NCBI GenBank assembly: GCA_002399815.1
Contig: DHEJ01000010.1
Span: 37,236 to 101,235 of the forward strand
Source: Acholeplasmataceae bacterium UBA4853
Lineage (GTDB): Bacteria; Bacillota_I; Bacilli_A; Acholeplasmatales; Acholeplasmataceae
Reading direction: 5' to 3'
Length of the DNA: 64,000 nucleotides
Positions 1-9,174 of this stretch are shown here, in pieces. Numbering within the stretch: the stretch's first letter is position 1; each line of letters opens with the position of its first letter. Both the position numbers and the translations under genes were made by a program. The notes beneath the pieces were generated by a model. It saw only the letters and a list, made by a program, of their open reading frames with translations, was not told the DNA's origin and did not search any database.

Positions 1-1
1 C

Positions 2-2224
2 AAAATGAATGCTTTTTATGCATTAGTTGGTAAGTCAGGTTCTGGAAAGACTTCTATTTTAAACTTTATTTATGGACTAGGTAAAATTCAAGAAGGCAGT
101 CTTAAATTTAACGAATCGTTGAAACATGATGATTTTGAATATATTACTGTTGATAATAATATTTTCTATGCATTAACAGTCATTGAAAATCTAAATTTAT
201 ACGAACATAATGAAGAAAGGATTAATTCAATTTTAAATAGACTGCAAATCTTAAACCTAAAACATAAAAAATGCTATGAGTTATCTAAAGGTGAACAGCA
301 AAGAATCGCTATAGCAAAATCTATATTAAGTTCGAAAAAAGTGATTTTGATTGATGAACCGACTGCAAATTTAAATACTGAACTTGGAGAAGTAGTATTC
401 CAGATTTTTAATGAAATTAGCAAGAATAAAACTATCATTGTAGCAACTCATGAAAAGAAATATGCACAAACTTATGCAGACAAAGTGATTGAATTAGAAA
501 ACGGAAGACTTGTATCAGATAAAGATATAAATCCAGTTAAGAGAGTTCTTGATTATGACCAACCATCTAACCAAAATGGTTTTAAGAATTTTCTACTGAT
601 CTTAAAACTATACTTTATTAAATTGTTTAAAAAACCAATAACTTTCATATTTAGTTTTGTATTCATACTCTTAACATTTCTGAGCATATTTGTTTATGAT
701 GCAATCACCAAGATTGATGAAGAAAGTTCACTGATTAACTCATTTGAAAATTTACCATATGAATATTATAAAGTACATCTTGGCGATTTAAACGGTTCTC
801 TAGAGGAGTCATTTTTACAAATATTTCAATTTAGAACACTACAGAGTATTAATACAAGTGTTACTTTTGATAGCCAAGATACATTTAAAATAACAGGCAA
901 AAGTATTGAAAACTATATAATTGACACAGATTTATATCCGAATACTCCTGATATTGAATATTACCCAATCATTGTTAATGAAAAGTTATTAGATTTAATA
1001 ATGAATGAAACTGGTATCTTGATTTCGGTTGGAGATGTATTTCCTAGCGGATTTTCATCTACTTATCCAGTAGAAATTAGATTAATTGTTGTTGATACTT
1101 TTACAGCAGAAACATTTGAAGAAGATAGTAATCTCCTATTCCCATCAGTTATTTCAAAAGATGTGTATCTAACATACATTAAAAAAACTGGTATTGAGGA
1201 TTACACAATAGGAAGATCATTTGCAGATTATACTGATAAATATAACTCATATTTAGCATCATACCCTAATAAAGAACCTTATACAGGTGTCTTTAAGCAT
1301 TCAGAAAAATTAAAACTTGTTACAAGTCAAATGTTAAGCAATGAATATATGAATATGGAAGAAGTTGAAGTAACAACCGGTTACTATTATTATGGGCAAT
1401 TCCCGCAAGAAAAAAACGAAGTCATGATTTCTGATGTTTACTTATTTAACTTACTCAATGAGAATGTAACAAAAGATTCTGTTGAACAAGCATATCTCGA
1501 TTCTAATGTCTTTAAGGTTGAAGATGTTTTAACCTATTTTAACGATAACTTTGGATTAGAAGATATTAGAATTGTGGGATTCTTTGGTTATTATGATCAA
1601 AGTGTTCAAATACACTATGGTCATATGATCATCAGTGATTTGTTATTTGATGAAATCAATGAAAGTATTGTAAGTAATAATTTATTAACTGAAAGTGATT
1701 CCAGTAGTGTTATTTTTAATAAAAATCAACTATTAGATAATCTCGATAAAATATTTGATAAATCGTTGACTTTAGGTATTAATCATTATGATAATTTTAA
1801 TTTTGCCTACAACAATGCAATACAATTTAAAAATTTCTTATTAGTTGTTATCGTTTTTGTTTTTGTAATATCTTTTGTATTCATGTATATATATATCAAG
1901 AATTATCAAAAAGAAACATTTAGTGATGATTTAAGATTCATCTTTATGGGAAAGAAAAAATCAGAAGTTATTTCTTATCACATCCTTGTTGTTAGCATGT
2001 TTATGATAATTCCAGCGATAATCGTAGGTATATTATCAAATAATATATTAAATGCAATTATGATCATGTTTACTGGATCTAATCAATTATTAAATCTAGT
2101 TATTACAGGTATCAGTCCAGTCGTTTCACTTCTAATACCATTTGGTGCATTCTTATTACTGATTATAATAGAAGTTTTCCTTATGACAAAAAATAAGATG
2201 TTGGAATATATACGATATGAATAA
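2..2224 (+). CDS. ABC exporter, ATPase fused to FtsX-like permease (5' partial)
   Basis: Membrane exporter of the MacB/LolD-FtsX type, with ATPase and permease in one chain. The reading frame is open to the window edge. The first ATG (5) lies only 8 residues before the Walker A motif GKSGSGKTS, whereas ABC domains normally have about 30 residues there, so the true start is upstream. Visible motifs are signature LSKGEQQ, Walker B VILIDEPTANL and H-loop ATHEK. A single membrane helix follows near residue 210, then a large extracytoplasmic region of about 390 residues, then three C-terminal helices (about 615-735), the MacB-like topology. The 3' end overlaps the next gene by 8 bp, so the two are probably co-translated and may form a heterodimer. 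Substrate unknown. Confidence 0.85.
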   Translation, partial: KMNAFYALVGKSGSGKTSILNFIYGLGKIQEGSLKFNESLKHDDFEYITVDNNIFYALTVIENLNLYEHNEERINSILNRLQILNLKHKKCYELSKGEQQRIAIAKSILSSKKVILIDEPTANLNTELGEVVFQIFNEISKNKTIIVATHEKKYAQTYADKVIELENGRLVSDKDINPVKRVLDYDQPSNQNGFKNFLLILKLYFIKLFKKPITFIFSFVFILLTFLSIFVYDAITKIDEESSLINSFENLPYEYYKVHLGDLNGSLEESFLQIFQFRTLQSINTSVTFDSQDTFKITGKSIENYIIDTDLYPNTPDIEYYPIIVNEKLLDLIMNETGILISVGDVFPSGFSSTYPVEIRLIVVDTFTAETFEEDSNLLFPSVISKDVYLTYIKKTGIEDYTIGRSFADYTDKYNSYLASYPNKEPYTGVFKHSEKLKLVTSQMLSNEYMNMEEVEVTTGYYYYGQFPQEKNEVMISDVYLFNLLNENVTKDSVEQAYLDSNVFKVEDVLTYFNDNFGLEDIRIVGFFGYYDQSVQIHYGHMIISDLLFDEINESIVSNNLLTESDSSSVIFNKNQLLDNLDKIFDKSLTLGINHYDNFNFAYNNAIQFKNFLLVVIVFVFVISFVFMYIYIKNYQKETFSDDLRFIFMGKKKSEVISYHILVVSMFMIIPAIIVGILSNNILNAIMIMFTGSNQLLNLVITGISPVVSLLIPFGAFLLLIIIEVFLMTKNKMLEYIRYE

Positions 2225-4331
2225 AATAAGGGTGAATCATTTAAGTAAAAGATTTGATGACCAATTGATTTTCTCTGATTTCAATTTTGATTTTGAGAAG
2301 AATACAGTTTACTTTATAAAAGGAGAATCTGGAGTAGGTAAAACTACACTCATTAATATCATTGGTTCAATTGACAAAGCTGACAATGGAACTGTCTTTT
2401 ATGATGATTTCAATGAGGTTAATCAAGATTTTATTGCCCGAAATATATCTTTTTACTTTCAAAAATCTAACACAAATCCCAATTTAACAGCACTTGATAA
2501 TTTAAGAATGGTCAATGATGATATTGATTTCATTCATGAAGTTACAAAAAAATTAAATATATATCAGCTGTTAAATAAAAAAACTCTAAGTCTATCAAAA
2601 GGCGAAAAATCTAGATTATCAATTGCTAAGATAATTATTGAGAATAAACCAATTATGTTGATTGATGAGCCGACAGCTAATACGGATGAATTAACAACTC
2701 AAATTATATTTGATACACTTAACTATTATAAAGAAGATAAAATTGTGATTATCATTACTCATGATGCGTTAACTAATGTATCATTTGGATACGAAAAACT
2801 TACTTTTTATAAAGATCTAAACTTTAATCATGAAGAGATTATTAAACATGACAATCTAATCGAGCTACCAAAAAGGGTGGTAAATAAGAATCACTTTATT
2901 GCACTTAAAGGTGGATTTTCTTTAATCAAAAATAATTGGATTCGATCGATTTTATTTTTTAGTTCGTTATTGTTTTTATGCCTAATCAGTACAATGATGT
3001 TTACTATTTTTAATGTAGATCAAAATGAATTTATAGATGTGATTAAGGGTTCAGGTTTAAACTATTATGAATTAAAAGAGTTTAATGATGAAAATAACTA
3101 TTTATCAGTTAGACAATTAGTATCTACAAATGCATTAACTCAAAGTGAGGTAATTTTTGTTTCTAAAACAGACAAATTTGATTATCAGGGTGATTTACTT
3201 GAAGTATACCCAGGTGAAGTGGTAATTCCAGAGTATATTAGTAATAAATACGGTGTTTTAGTCAATGATGTGTTATCCATCCAAGGCATTGATTTAAGAG
3301 TTTCAGCAATCTATTTAGATCATTATCAGACGTATGCTAGTTTACTAAGTCAAAAGATAAATGAAGCAATTTTATTGGATACTCTTTTCAATACTATTCC
3401 GATTTTTATGAGCATTGAAGATTTTAATCTGACACTCGAATATCAAACGATACCATCTGGTACTTTATTTAATCAACTGGTTTTAGACTTGAAAGAAGCA
3501 ACAAATTTAACATTATTACCTAGTCAAATCAGATTTAATCAGGCAAATCCAACCTTGAATGAAAATGAAATAAACATAATTATTTCAAATAACTATCAAT
3601 CAAATCCAAATATTGGTCAAATGATAAGTAAAACATTTGAATTAAGAGAAGTTAATGATCAATCGTTTAGTTTAAAGAAAATGATCAATGAATTGACTGT
3701 TAAAAATGTAGAATTTAGTTCAGTGATTCAAGAAGGTATTGTAGAAATTGTTTTAAGTGAAAAAATCATAAACCAAATTATATCAGGCGTATTTGAGAGT
3801 AATTTATTACAAAATAAAAGAATAATGACAAGTACTCGAGATTTAGAAAACTATGATTTATTAAATTTCAAGAATTCAGTTGGATTATTTGAGGATAATG
3901 AATTTACTCTTAAAGTTTTATTGAGAGAAAACATCATTTATCTTTGGATAACATATATTATCTTATACCTTGCTCTCGTAAGTTTAATGATAATTTATGG
4001 TAGTGGAATGTTAAAAAGTTTCCAGGATATGAATTGCTTATATTACTTAATGGGATATAAGAGGTTGTTTAGAACACTAATCTTTAGTATTTCAACTTAC
4101 TTAAATTATGTAATAGTGTTGATAATTTACTATATTTTAACGATTAATCTGCCAATTGAAAAGTTGTTTGATGAAATGTTTGGTATGGAAAATCCAACCT
4201 TTAAATTACAAACTGGTTCTTTAAATACTGTTTTTATCCTATCTATTACAGTTATTCTATTTATGATGGGTTTTGCATTTGTCAGATTAAAAAGAGAAAA
4301 AATATCTTATATGATGAAATCAAATAAATAG
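2217..4331 (+). CDS. ABC exporter, ATPase fused to FtsX-like permease
   Basis: Second exporter half with the same architecture as its upstream neighbour. The N-terminal ATPase domain has Walker A GESGVGKTT (about residues 37-45), signature LSKGEKSR, Walker B IMLIDEPTAN and H-loop ITHD. A membrane helix lies near residue 245, followed by a long extracytoplasmic domain and three C-terminal helices (about 580-700). The start ATG lies inside the previous gene (8-bp overlap), so expression depends on translational coupling. The pair resembles peptide or lipoprotein export/resistance transporters. Because both halves carry an ATPase, a heterodimer is plausible but not shown. Substrate cannot be deduced. 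Confidence 0.85.
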   Translation: MNKIRVNHLSKRFDDQLIFSDFNFDFEKNTVYFIKGESGVGKTTLINIIGSIDKADNGTVFYDDFNEVNQDFIARNISFYFQKSNTNPNLTALDNLRMVNDDIDFIHEVTKKLNIYQLLNKKTLSLSKGEKSRLSIAKIIIENKPIMLIDEPTANTDELTTQIIFDTLNYYKEDKIVIIITHDALTNVSFGYEKLTFYKDLNFNHEEIIKHDNLIELPKRVVNKNHFIALKGGFSLIKNNWIRSILFFSSLLFLCLISTMMFTIFNVDQNEFIDVIKGSGLNYYELKEFNDENNYLSVRQLVSTNALTQSEVIFVSKTDKFDYQGDLLEVYPGEVVIPEYISNKYGVLVNDVLSIQGIDLRVSAIYLDHYQTYASLLSQKINEAILLDTLFNTIPIFMSIEDFNLTLEYQTIPSGTLFNQLVLDLKEATNLTLLPSQIRFNQANPTLNENEINIIISNNYQSNPNIGQMISKTFELREVNDQSFSLKKMINELTVKNVEFSSVIQEGIVEIVLSEKIINQIISGVFESNLLQNKRIMTSTRDLENYDLLNFKNSVGLFEDNEFTLKVLLRENIIYLWITYIILYLALVSLMIIYGSGMLKSFQDMNCLYYLMGYKRLFRTLIFSISTYLNYVIVLIIYYILTINLPIEKLFDEMFGMENPTFKLQTGSLNTVFILSITVILFMMGFAFVRLKREKISYMMKSNK

Positions 4332-4409
4332 TTATAACGATATTTAATTTGAAACATTAGAGACTGGATTTAAGTTGTTTTAAAAGATTTGACATCCTTG
4401 TGGGTAAGA

Positions 4410-4457
4410 ATTAAGTTAATCTTTGGAATTTATGATAAAAAGACGATTTAACTTAAT
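4410..4457. repeat. Inverted repeat in exporter-lipoprotein spacer
   Basis: Ten-base arms ATTAAGTTAA (4410-4419) and TTAACTTAAT (4448-4457) are separated by 28 bases, in the 177-bp gap between the exporter pair and the lipoprotein gene. There is no T-run behind it, so it is not an obvious terminator. It could be an operator or a weak RNA stem. Confidence 0.3.
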
Positions 4458-4508
4458 ATTGAGGTTATAGAGTTTAAAATAAAAATATGAATAATAAGTA
4501 GGGCTATA

Positions 4509-5726
4509 ATGAGATTTAGAAAAAGTATATTAATGTTTCTTTTTATCAACATAATGATGCTTTCAAGTTGTGTAGGTTACAGTGATCAAGAAGTCATATT
4601 AACCACGGATTTTGTTAGTGAAATTATGATAAGTGAAAGTAAATACATGATTGTTAGTAGTTCATTAAGTAACGATGAATTCATTTTTGAATCTAGTGAT
4701 GAATCCATAGTCACAGTGAGTGAAGATGGACTAGTTTTAGGAATAAGCTTAGGAGAAGCGGTAATTACAGTGACATCTACCTCAGGTAAAGTTATAAATC
4801 ATGTGATTAATGTCATACCAGTTTCCTTAGTTGAAAGTATTCGTTTCGATTTAGAAGAAAAAGATACCTATTACGCTGGTGTTACATATAATTATCAGAT
4901 TAAATATTTTCCTGAAAATGCTTTAAATAAAAATATCAGATTTTCTTTAAATGATCCGAATGTAATCATAGATGAAATTAATCAAACAGTGACGTTTATT
5001 AGAGCAGGTGCTGCTTCGATTTTTGTGTATCTAGAAGATGGATGGTTAATCCAATCTAAGGTCGATATTGATGTTATATATGAAAAGAATTCAAAGATTT
5101 ATGATCTTTTATTTATTGGTAATAGTCTGACAAGATATACATATAATATTCCGATGATGGTCAAACAGATGATTGAAAATGATGGTTCAATTGTATATAT
5201 AGAGCACAGTACCAGTTTTCAATATCTTGATGAGCATGCATTTAATGTTGAAAGATTGTTAAATAACAATCTATATACTCATGTTATTTTACAAGAAAAA
5301 AGTGATGGATTGATCACTGATTTTAATCGTTTTAAGCAAAGTGTCTTAAACTATAACCAACTGATAAAGACAAATGGCGCACAAACAGTTTTATATCAAA
5401 CATGGGCTTATAATTACCCAGATGATTTATTGAAAGAAGCCATGCATGAAACAATTTCAGAAGGATATAAGGCTGTTTCTTTAGAAACCCAATCTTTAAT
5501 TTCTTTAGTAGGTGATGCATTCATGGAAGTCATGTTAAGTCATCCAGAGATTAACCTATATGCTGATTTAAATCATCCAAGTATATATGGTGCTTATTTA
5601 TCAGCCTTAGTACACTATAAGACGATTACTGGAAATGATGCTTCAAATGCTAAATATAAACCAATTGAAATATCAATAGAAATAGAAATGATACTAAAAA
5701 ATGTTGTGGATAAGGTAATTATCTAG
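4509..5726 (+). CDS. Lipoprotein with Ig-like (Big_2) domain and SGNH/DUF4886-like hydrolase domain
   Basis: Predicted surface lipoprotein: basic N-terminus, hydrophobic stretch and lipobox LSSC (Cys about residue 21). Residues about 30-105 look like a bacterial Ig-like group 2 domain (pattern SSDESIVTVSEDGLVLG). From about residue 198 the motif LLFIGNSLT fits block I of SGNH/GDSL hydrolases (Ser nucleophile), and near the C-terminus DLNHPSIYGAYL supplies the Asp/His block, as in DUF4886-type proteins. An esterase or deacylase activity on a surface or environmental substrate is inferred. It stands alone 177 bp after the exporters. A role linked to them is possible but unsupported. Confidence 0.6.
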   Translation: MRFRKSILMFLFINIMMLSSCVGYSDQEVILTTDFVSEIMISESKYMIVSSSLSNDEFIFESSDESIVTVSEDGLVLGISLGEAVITVTSTSGKVINHVINVIPVSLVESIRFDLEEKDTYYAGVTYNYQIKYFPENALNKNIRFSLNDPNVIIDEINQTVTFIRAGAASIFVYLEDGWLIQSKVDIDVIYEKNSKIYDLLFIGNSLTRYTYNIPMMVKQMIENDGSIVYIEHSTSFQYLDEHAFNVERLLNNNLYTHVILQEKSDGLITDFNRFKQSVLNYNQLIKTNGAQTVLYQTWAYNYPDDLLKEAMHETISEGYKAVSLETQSLISLVGDAFMEVMLSHPEINLYADLNHPSIYGAYLSALVHYKTITGNDASNAKYKPIEISIEIEMILKNVVDKVII

Positions 5727-5854
5727 TCAATAATGAATTTTTTAACCTAATTTAATTATAATTTATGTTATCGATAGTGAATTTAGGATAATCATGTGTT
5801 TTTAATAAGATTAAGCCCTTAATGCACGTGGTTCTATGATATTTATATGAATTA

Positions 5855-5863
5855 TGGTATACT
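5855..5863 (+). promoter_or_regulatory. Extended -10 promoter of DEAD-box helicase gene
   Basis: TGgTATACT is an extended -10 element about 95 bases before the helicase start. No good -35 is visible, which is normal for extended -10 promoters. The resulting leader would include the hairpin at 5894-5928. Confidence 0.45.
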
Positions 5864-5893
5864 TTTATGCGGTTATTAATTTCAACATTTAAA

Positions 5894-5928
5894 AAAAGGT
5901 GTTTGATGTTTTTAGTCATGCACCTTTT
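5894..5928 (+). promoter_or_regulatory. Leader hairpin of DEAD-box helicase gene
   Basis: AAAAGGTG (5894-5901) pairs with CACCTTTT (5921-5928) across a 19-base loop and is followed by TTATATT. The stem resembles a short intrinsic terminator placed between the likely promoter and the start codon, so it may act as an attenuator. It could also be the leftover end of an upstream unit. Confidence 0.35.
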
Positions 5929-5958
5929 ATATTAAATAAACAAGAAAGAGAAATAATA

Positions 5959-7338
5959 ATGACATTTGAATCACTAGGTATCATCGAAAGAATCATAAAA
6001 TCAGTAGTCTTAGCAGGTTATAAGGAACCAACTCCAATTCAAGTTGATGCAATCCCTGTTTTGTTAGCAAAAAAAGACTTACTAGGCAGTGCACAAACAG
6101 GAACTGGAAAGACAGCTGCTTTTGCTATTCCCATTTTACAAAATCTATTTGAAAATAGGGATTTTACAAAAGTAAGACAAATTGAAGCTTTAGTTTTAAC
6201 ACCAACTAGAGAACTTGCTACTCAAATTGCAGAAAACTTTACAATGTATTCTAAATACTTAAATATTAAGAATACAACAGTTTTTGGTGGTGTATCACAA
6301 AAAAGACAAGAAGAAGCACTAAGAAAAGGTGTAGATGTTTTAATTGCAACACCAGGTCGTTTACAAGACTTAATGAATCAAGGTATAATATCCTTACAAC
6401 ATGTAAAATATCTTGTTTTAGATGAAGCAGATCAAATGCTAGATATGGGTTTTATTAAAGATGTTAAAAACATTTTAAAAGAGATTCCAAATGATAGACA
6501 AACCATGCTTTTTTCAGCTACAATGCCTAAATCAATAGAATTACTAGCTAAAGAGATTTTAAAAGATCCAGTAAGAATTGCAATTACACCAGTTACTAAA
6601 ACATTAGATTTAATTAACCAAACTGTTTATCATGTAGTGAAAAAACAAAAAACTAAATTATTAGTCCATTTAATTCAAGAAATGAACATGACTTCAGTGT
6701 TAGTCTTTACTCGCACTAAACAAAATGCTAACAGGGTAGTTAAAGAATTAGCATTAGAAAATGTAGTTGCAGAACCTATTCATGGTAATAAATCACAACA
6801 AGCACGTGAACGCGCTTTAAGTAATCTTAAGAGTGGTAAAACTAAAATACTAGTAGCTACTGATATAGCTGCTAGAGGTATTGATATTGAAGCACTTGAT
6901 TTTGTCTTTAATTATGATTTACCTCAGGTACCTGAAACTTATATCCACCGTATTGGTAGAACTGGACGTGCCGGACTTAGTGGTAAAGCAATAGCATTTT
7001 GTGATCCTGCAGAAATGAAGTTACTTCAAGATATAGAAAAACATATTCAAACTAAAATTCAAGTGATATCTCATAACTTTGTAACTCAAGAAGTGAAAAC
7101 ACTAGAACAAGTAACGGATAAAAAGACATCAAAAAAATCAAGTAAAGAATCTAGTAAAGGTGATTCTAAATATCCTGATTATTTAAAGTTTAGAAATTAT
7201 AAGAAAAAAGATGATAAAAAACGTGAAGGTAAGGATTCTAAAAAGGATTCTAAAAAAACGGTAGGAAAACCAGAAGTTAGTAGTTTTGCTAAGTATCAAA
7301 AAAAGAAAAATCCTTATTATCAATTAAAAAGTAAATAA
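5959..7338 (+). CDS. DEAD-box ATP-dependent RNA helicase (CshA-like)
   Basis: RNA helicase for ribosome assembly, mRNA decay or cold adaptation. Helicase motifs are present in order: Q motif (YKEPTPIQ), AQTGTGKT, PTRELA, TPGR, DEAD (LDEADQML), SAT, then in domain 2 ARGIDIE and HRIGRTGR. The C-terminal roughly 70 residues are Lys/Ser-rich and probably bind RNA. The ATG at 5959 is chosen because the protein then begins MTFESLGI, typical of the family. An in-frame GTG at 5899 would add 20 atypical residues, lies in the leader hairpin and has no ribosome binding site. The rRNA methyltransferase follows 16 bp later, which fits a shared role in rRNA biogenesis. Confidence 0.9.
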   Translation: MTFESLGIIERIIKSVVLAGYKEPTPIQVDAIPVLLAKKDLLGSAQTGTGKTAAFAIPILQNLFENRDFTKVRQIEALVLTPTRELATQIAENFTMYSKYLNIKNTTVFGGVSQKRQEEALRKGVDVLIATPGRLQDLMNQGIISLQHVKYLVLDEADQMLDMGFIKDVKNILKEIPNDRQTMLFSATMPKSIELLAKEILKDPVRIAITPVTKTLDLINQTVYHVVKKQKTKLLVHLIQEMNMTSVLVFTRTKQNANRVVKELALENVVAEPIHGNKSQQARERALSNLKSGKTKILVATDIAARGIDIEALDFVFNYDLPQVPETYIHRIGRTGRAGLSGKAIAFCDPAEMKLLQDIEKHIQTKIQVISHNFVTQEVKTLEQVTDKKTSKKSSKESSKGDSKYPDYLKFRNYKKKDDKKREGKDSKKDSKKTVGKPEVSSFAKYQKKKNPYYQLKSK

Positions 7339-7354
7339 GAGGGGAATAGACTAA

Positions 7355-8719
7355 ATGGTCAATGAACAATTAAAAATTAATGATGTAATCGAAGTACTTA
7401 TTAAGAAGATAGGTATTAACGGAGAAGGTATTGGATATTACCATAAACTGGCTGTTTTTGTTGATAATGCTTTACCTGATGAAGTTGTAGAAGTCAGCAT
7501 CAAAGAGATATTTCCTACGAGAATTGTTGCTGAAATTGTAAATATTAAAGTAAGTAGCCCTGACCGTTTAGAAGTTAAATATCCTTTATATGAATCTTGT
7601 GGTGCATATAATATGCAACACTTAACCTATAAAAGATCACTTCAATTAAAACGTGACATCTTAATTAATTCCTTAAATCATTATTTAGATGAAAAAATAG
7701 TCTATGCCAAAATAAAACAAACAGTTGGTATGGAACAACCTTTAGGATACCGAAATAAAGTATCTTTACCAGCTAGAAAAATAGATGGTAAAAATAAGTT
7801 TGGTTTATATGCTAAAGGGGGAAACGAATTTATCCCTGTTAATGATACACCGGTTCAACATCCAAGAATTAATGAAATGATTCAAGCGTTAGAAGTGCTC
7901 ATGGATACATATAAGTTCCATGCATATATACAAAAAGATAAAAGTGGTTATGTTAAATCGGTTGTGATTAGAAGATCAGATACAACAGGTGAAACTCAAG
8001 TATCTTTCCTATTAATGGAAAAATTTGAAGATATTTTAACAGTATCTGAAAAGTTAGTTGAACAATTTCCAGAGATTGTTTCAGTCTTTGCATTCTATAC
8101 AAATGAGTATAAAGATCAAGTCTTCTTTTCTAAGGACTATGAAAAGATTCTTGGAAAAGCTACCATTAATGAAAAGATTAATGGTCAAACATTCTCACTA
8201 TATCCTGAATCCTTTTTCCAGTTAAACACTAAGATGGCAGATATTTTCTATCATAAAATGAAAGTACTAGCAAACTTAAAAAAAGAAGATGTAGTCATTG
8301 ATGCGTATGCAGGTATTGCACCAATCAGTCATTATATTGCAGCAGATGTTAAAAAAGTATATGCAATAGAAATTGATCAAAAGAGTGTTCAAAGTGCAAT
8401 CTTATCCTTGAAAAGAAATAACATTACTAATGTTACGGTCATTCAATCAGACTTCACTAAAGCCTTAAAGAATTTAGAAATTGATACAGTGGATGCAATG
8501 TTTTTTGATCCACCTAGAACTGGTCTTGGATATGATACCATTAAGCAAGTTTTAAAATATAAGCCTAAAAAGTTAATTTATGGATCATGTAATCCTTCAA
8601 CTTTAGCTAAAGATCTTGCTATATTACTTCAAACCTATGAACTTAAAGAAATTATACCTTTAGATATGTTTCCTTATACCCCATTGGTGGAGAGTGTGTC
8701 GTTGCTTGTTTTAAGATAG
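7355..8719 (+). CDS. rlmD: 23S rRNA (uracil-5-)-methyltransferase, RumA/TrmA family
   Basis: SAM-dependent enzyme making 5-methyluridine in 23S rRNA. An N-terminal TRAM domain (about 1-62) precedes the catalytic part. Recognisable motifs are FQLNTKMAD, VIDAYAGIAPIS (SAM site), DPPRTGLG, and the catalytic Cys in YGSCNPSTLAKDL. Length 454 fits the family. Only one Cys (C82, in ESCGAY) remains of the four-Cys iron-sulfur cluster set seen in E. coli RumA, so the cluster is probably absent. Target position (U1939, U747 or both) cannot be told from sequence, so the symbol is a family assignment. The gene has its own ribosome site (GAGGGG) and ends before a strong terminator. Confidence 0.8.
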   Translation: MVNEQLKINDVIEVLIKKIGINGEGIGYYHKLAVFVDNALPDEVVEVSIKEIFPTRIVAEIVNIKVSSPDRLEVKYPLYESCGAYNMQHLTYKRSLQLKRDILINSLNHYLDEKIVYAKIKQTVGMEQPLGYRNKVSLPARKIDGKNKFGLYAKGGNEFIPVNDTPVQHPRINEMIQALEVLMDTYKFHAYIQKDKSGYVKSVVIRRSDTTGETQVSFLLMEKFEDILTVSEKLVEQFPEIVSVFAFYTNEYKDQVFFSKDYEKILGKATINEKINGQTFSLYPESFFQLNTKMADIFYHKMKVLANLKKEDVVIDAYAGIAPISHYIAADVKKVYAIEIDQKSVQSAILSLKRNNITNVTVIQSDFTKALKNLEIDTVDAMFFDPPRTGLGYDTIKQVLKYKPKKLIYGSCNPSTLAKDLAILLQTYELKEIIPLDMFPYTPLVESVSLLVLR

Positions 8720-8766
8720 CCTTACAAATTTATCAAAAATATCTGAAAGTTGATTATTTAGATTAT

Positions 8767-8802
8767 AATAGCCCATCTTTTGATAAGTGGGCTATTTTTT
8801 TG
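8767..8802 (+). terminator. Intrinsic terminator after rlmD
   Basis: AATAGCCCA (8767-8775) pairs perfectly with TGGGCTATT (8788-8796) and is followed by a run of T. Confidence 0.9.
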
Positions 8803-8828
8803 TATCTCGCTAATTTTTAGGTGTATGT

Positions 8829-8852
8829 GGAAACATAGAATTTTATGTTTCC
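8829..8852. repeat. Palindrome within left copy of recurrent island motif
   Basis: GGAAACATA (8829-8837) and TATGTTTCC (8844-8852) form a perfect 9-bp dyad with a 6-base loop. The left arm lies in a copy of the motif TGTGRAAACATA that recurs at 10357, 10436 and 13831 and, inverted, at 14089. The function is unknown. It lies at the left edge of the accessory island. Confidence 0.5.
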
Positions 8853-8919
8853 TAATTATGGAATCTTGAATGTGCGAACATGTTTTAATATCAAAATTGT
8901 TCGTGAATACCATCAATCA

Positions 8920-8948
8920 TTGTTTTTAGATAGGATTGAATGTATAAT
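8920..8948 (+). promoter_or_regulatory. Promoter of the broken GHKL ATPase gene
   Basis: TTGTTT (8920-8925) and TATAAT (8943-8948) are spaced by 17 bases, followed by the ribosome site AGGGGAT (8966-8972) and the degraded reading frame. The promoter still looks intact and could now drive the nuclease-like gene downstream. Confidence 0.55.
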
Positions 8949-8976
8949 AAAGACAAAACAATGATAGGGGATTAGT

Positions 8977-9156
8977 TTGAATAAGTTTGATTTGAATATT
9001 GAGTAGATACTTGAAAACCGGAAACCATATCATGCAGTTAGAGAAATCATCGCTAATGCATTAGATTAACAAAAACTAACAAATACAGAAGAAGGTAAAA
9101 TATTCAAAAGAGGTAATGGTTTTTAGTGTATTAGAAAATATGTGTAACATTTAGGA
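8977..9156 (+). pseudogene. Remnant of a GHKL (Hsp90/histidine-kinase-type) ATPase gene, N-terminal part
   Basis: Reading from TTG 8977, with ribosome site AGGGG upstream, gives NKFDLNIE, stop, ILENRKPYHAVREIIANALD, stop, QKLTNTEEGKIFKRGNGF, stop. The block with xREIIANALDxQ is the N-box of GHKL ATPases (Asn in the helix binding Mg-ATP), and similar bacterial proteins begin NKFDLNIEKILE. At least three in-frame stops and the loss of everything after about 60 codons make it a pseudogene. It is in the same frame as the next gene, so the nuclease-like gene may sit at a deletion junction. The family match is from memory of motif patterns, not a search. Confidence 0.6.
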
Positions 9157-9174
9157 ATGGATGGAAGTGATAAA

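Noticed and set aside
5899..5958. GTG-initiated N-terminal extension of the DEAD-box helicase
   Set aside because: No ribosome site, lies in a leader hairpin, and the extra 20 residues do not resemble helicase N-termini; ATG 5959 gives the family start.
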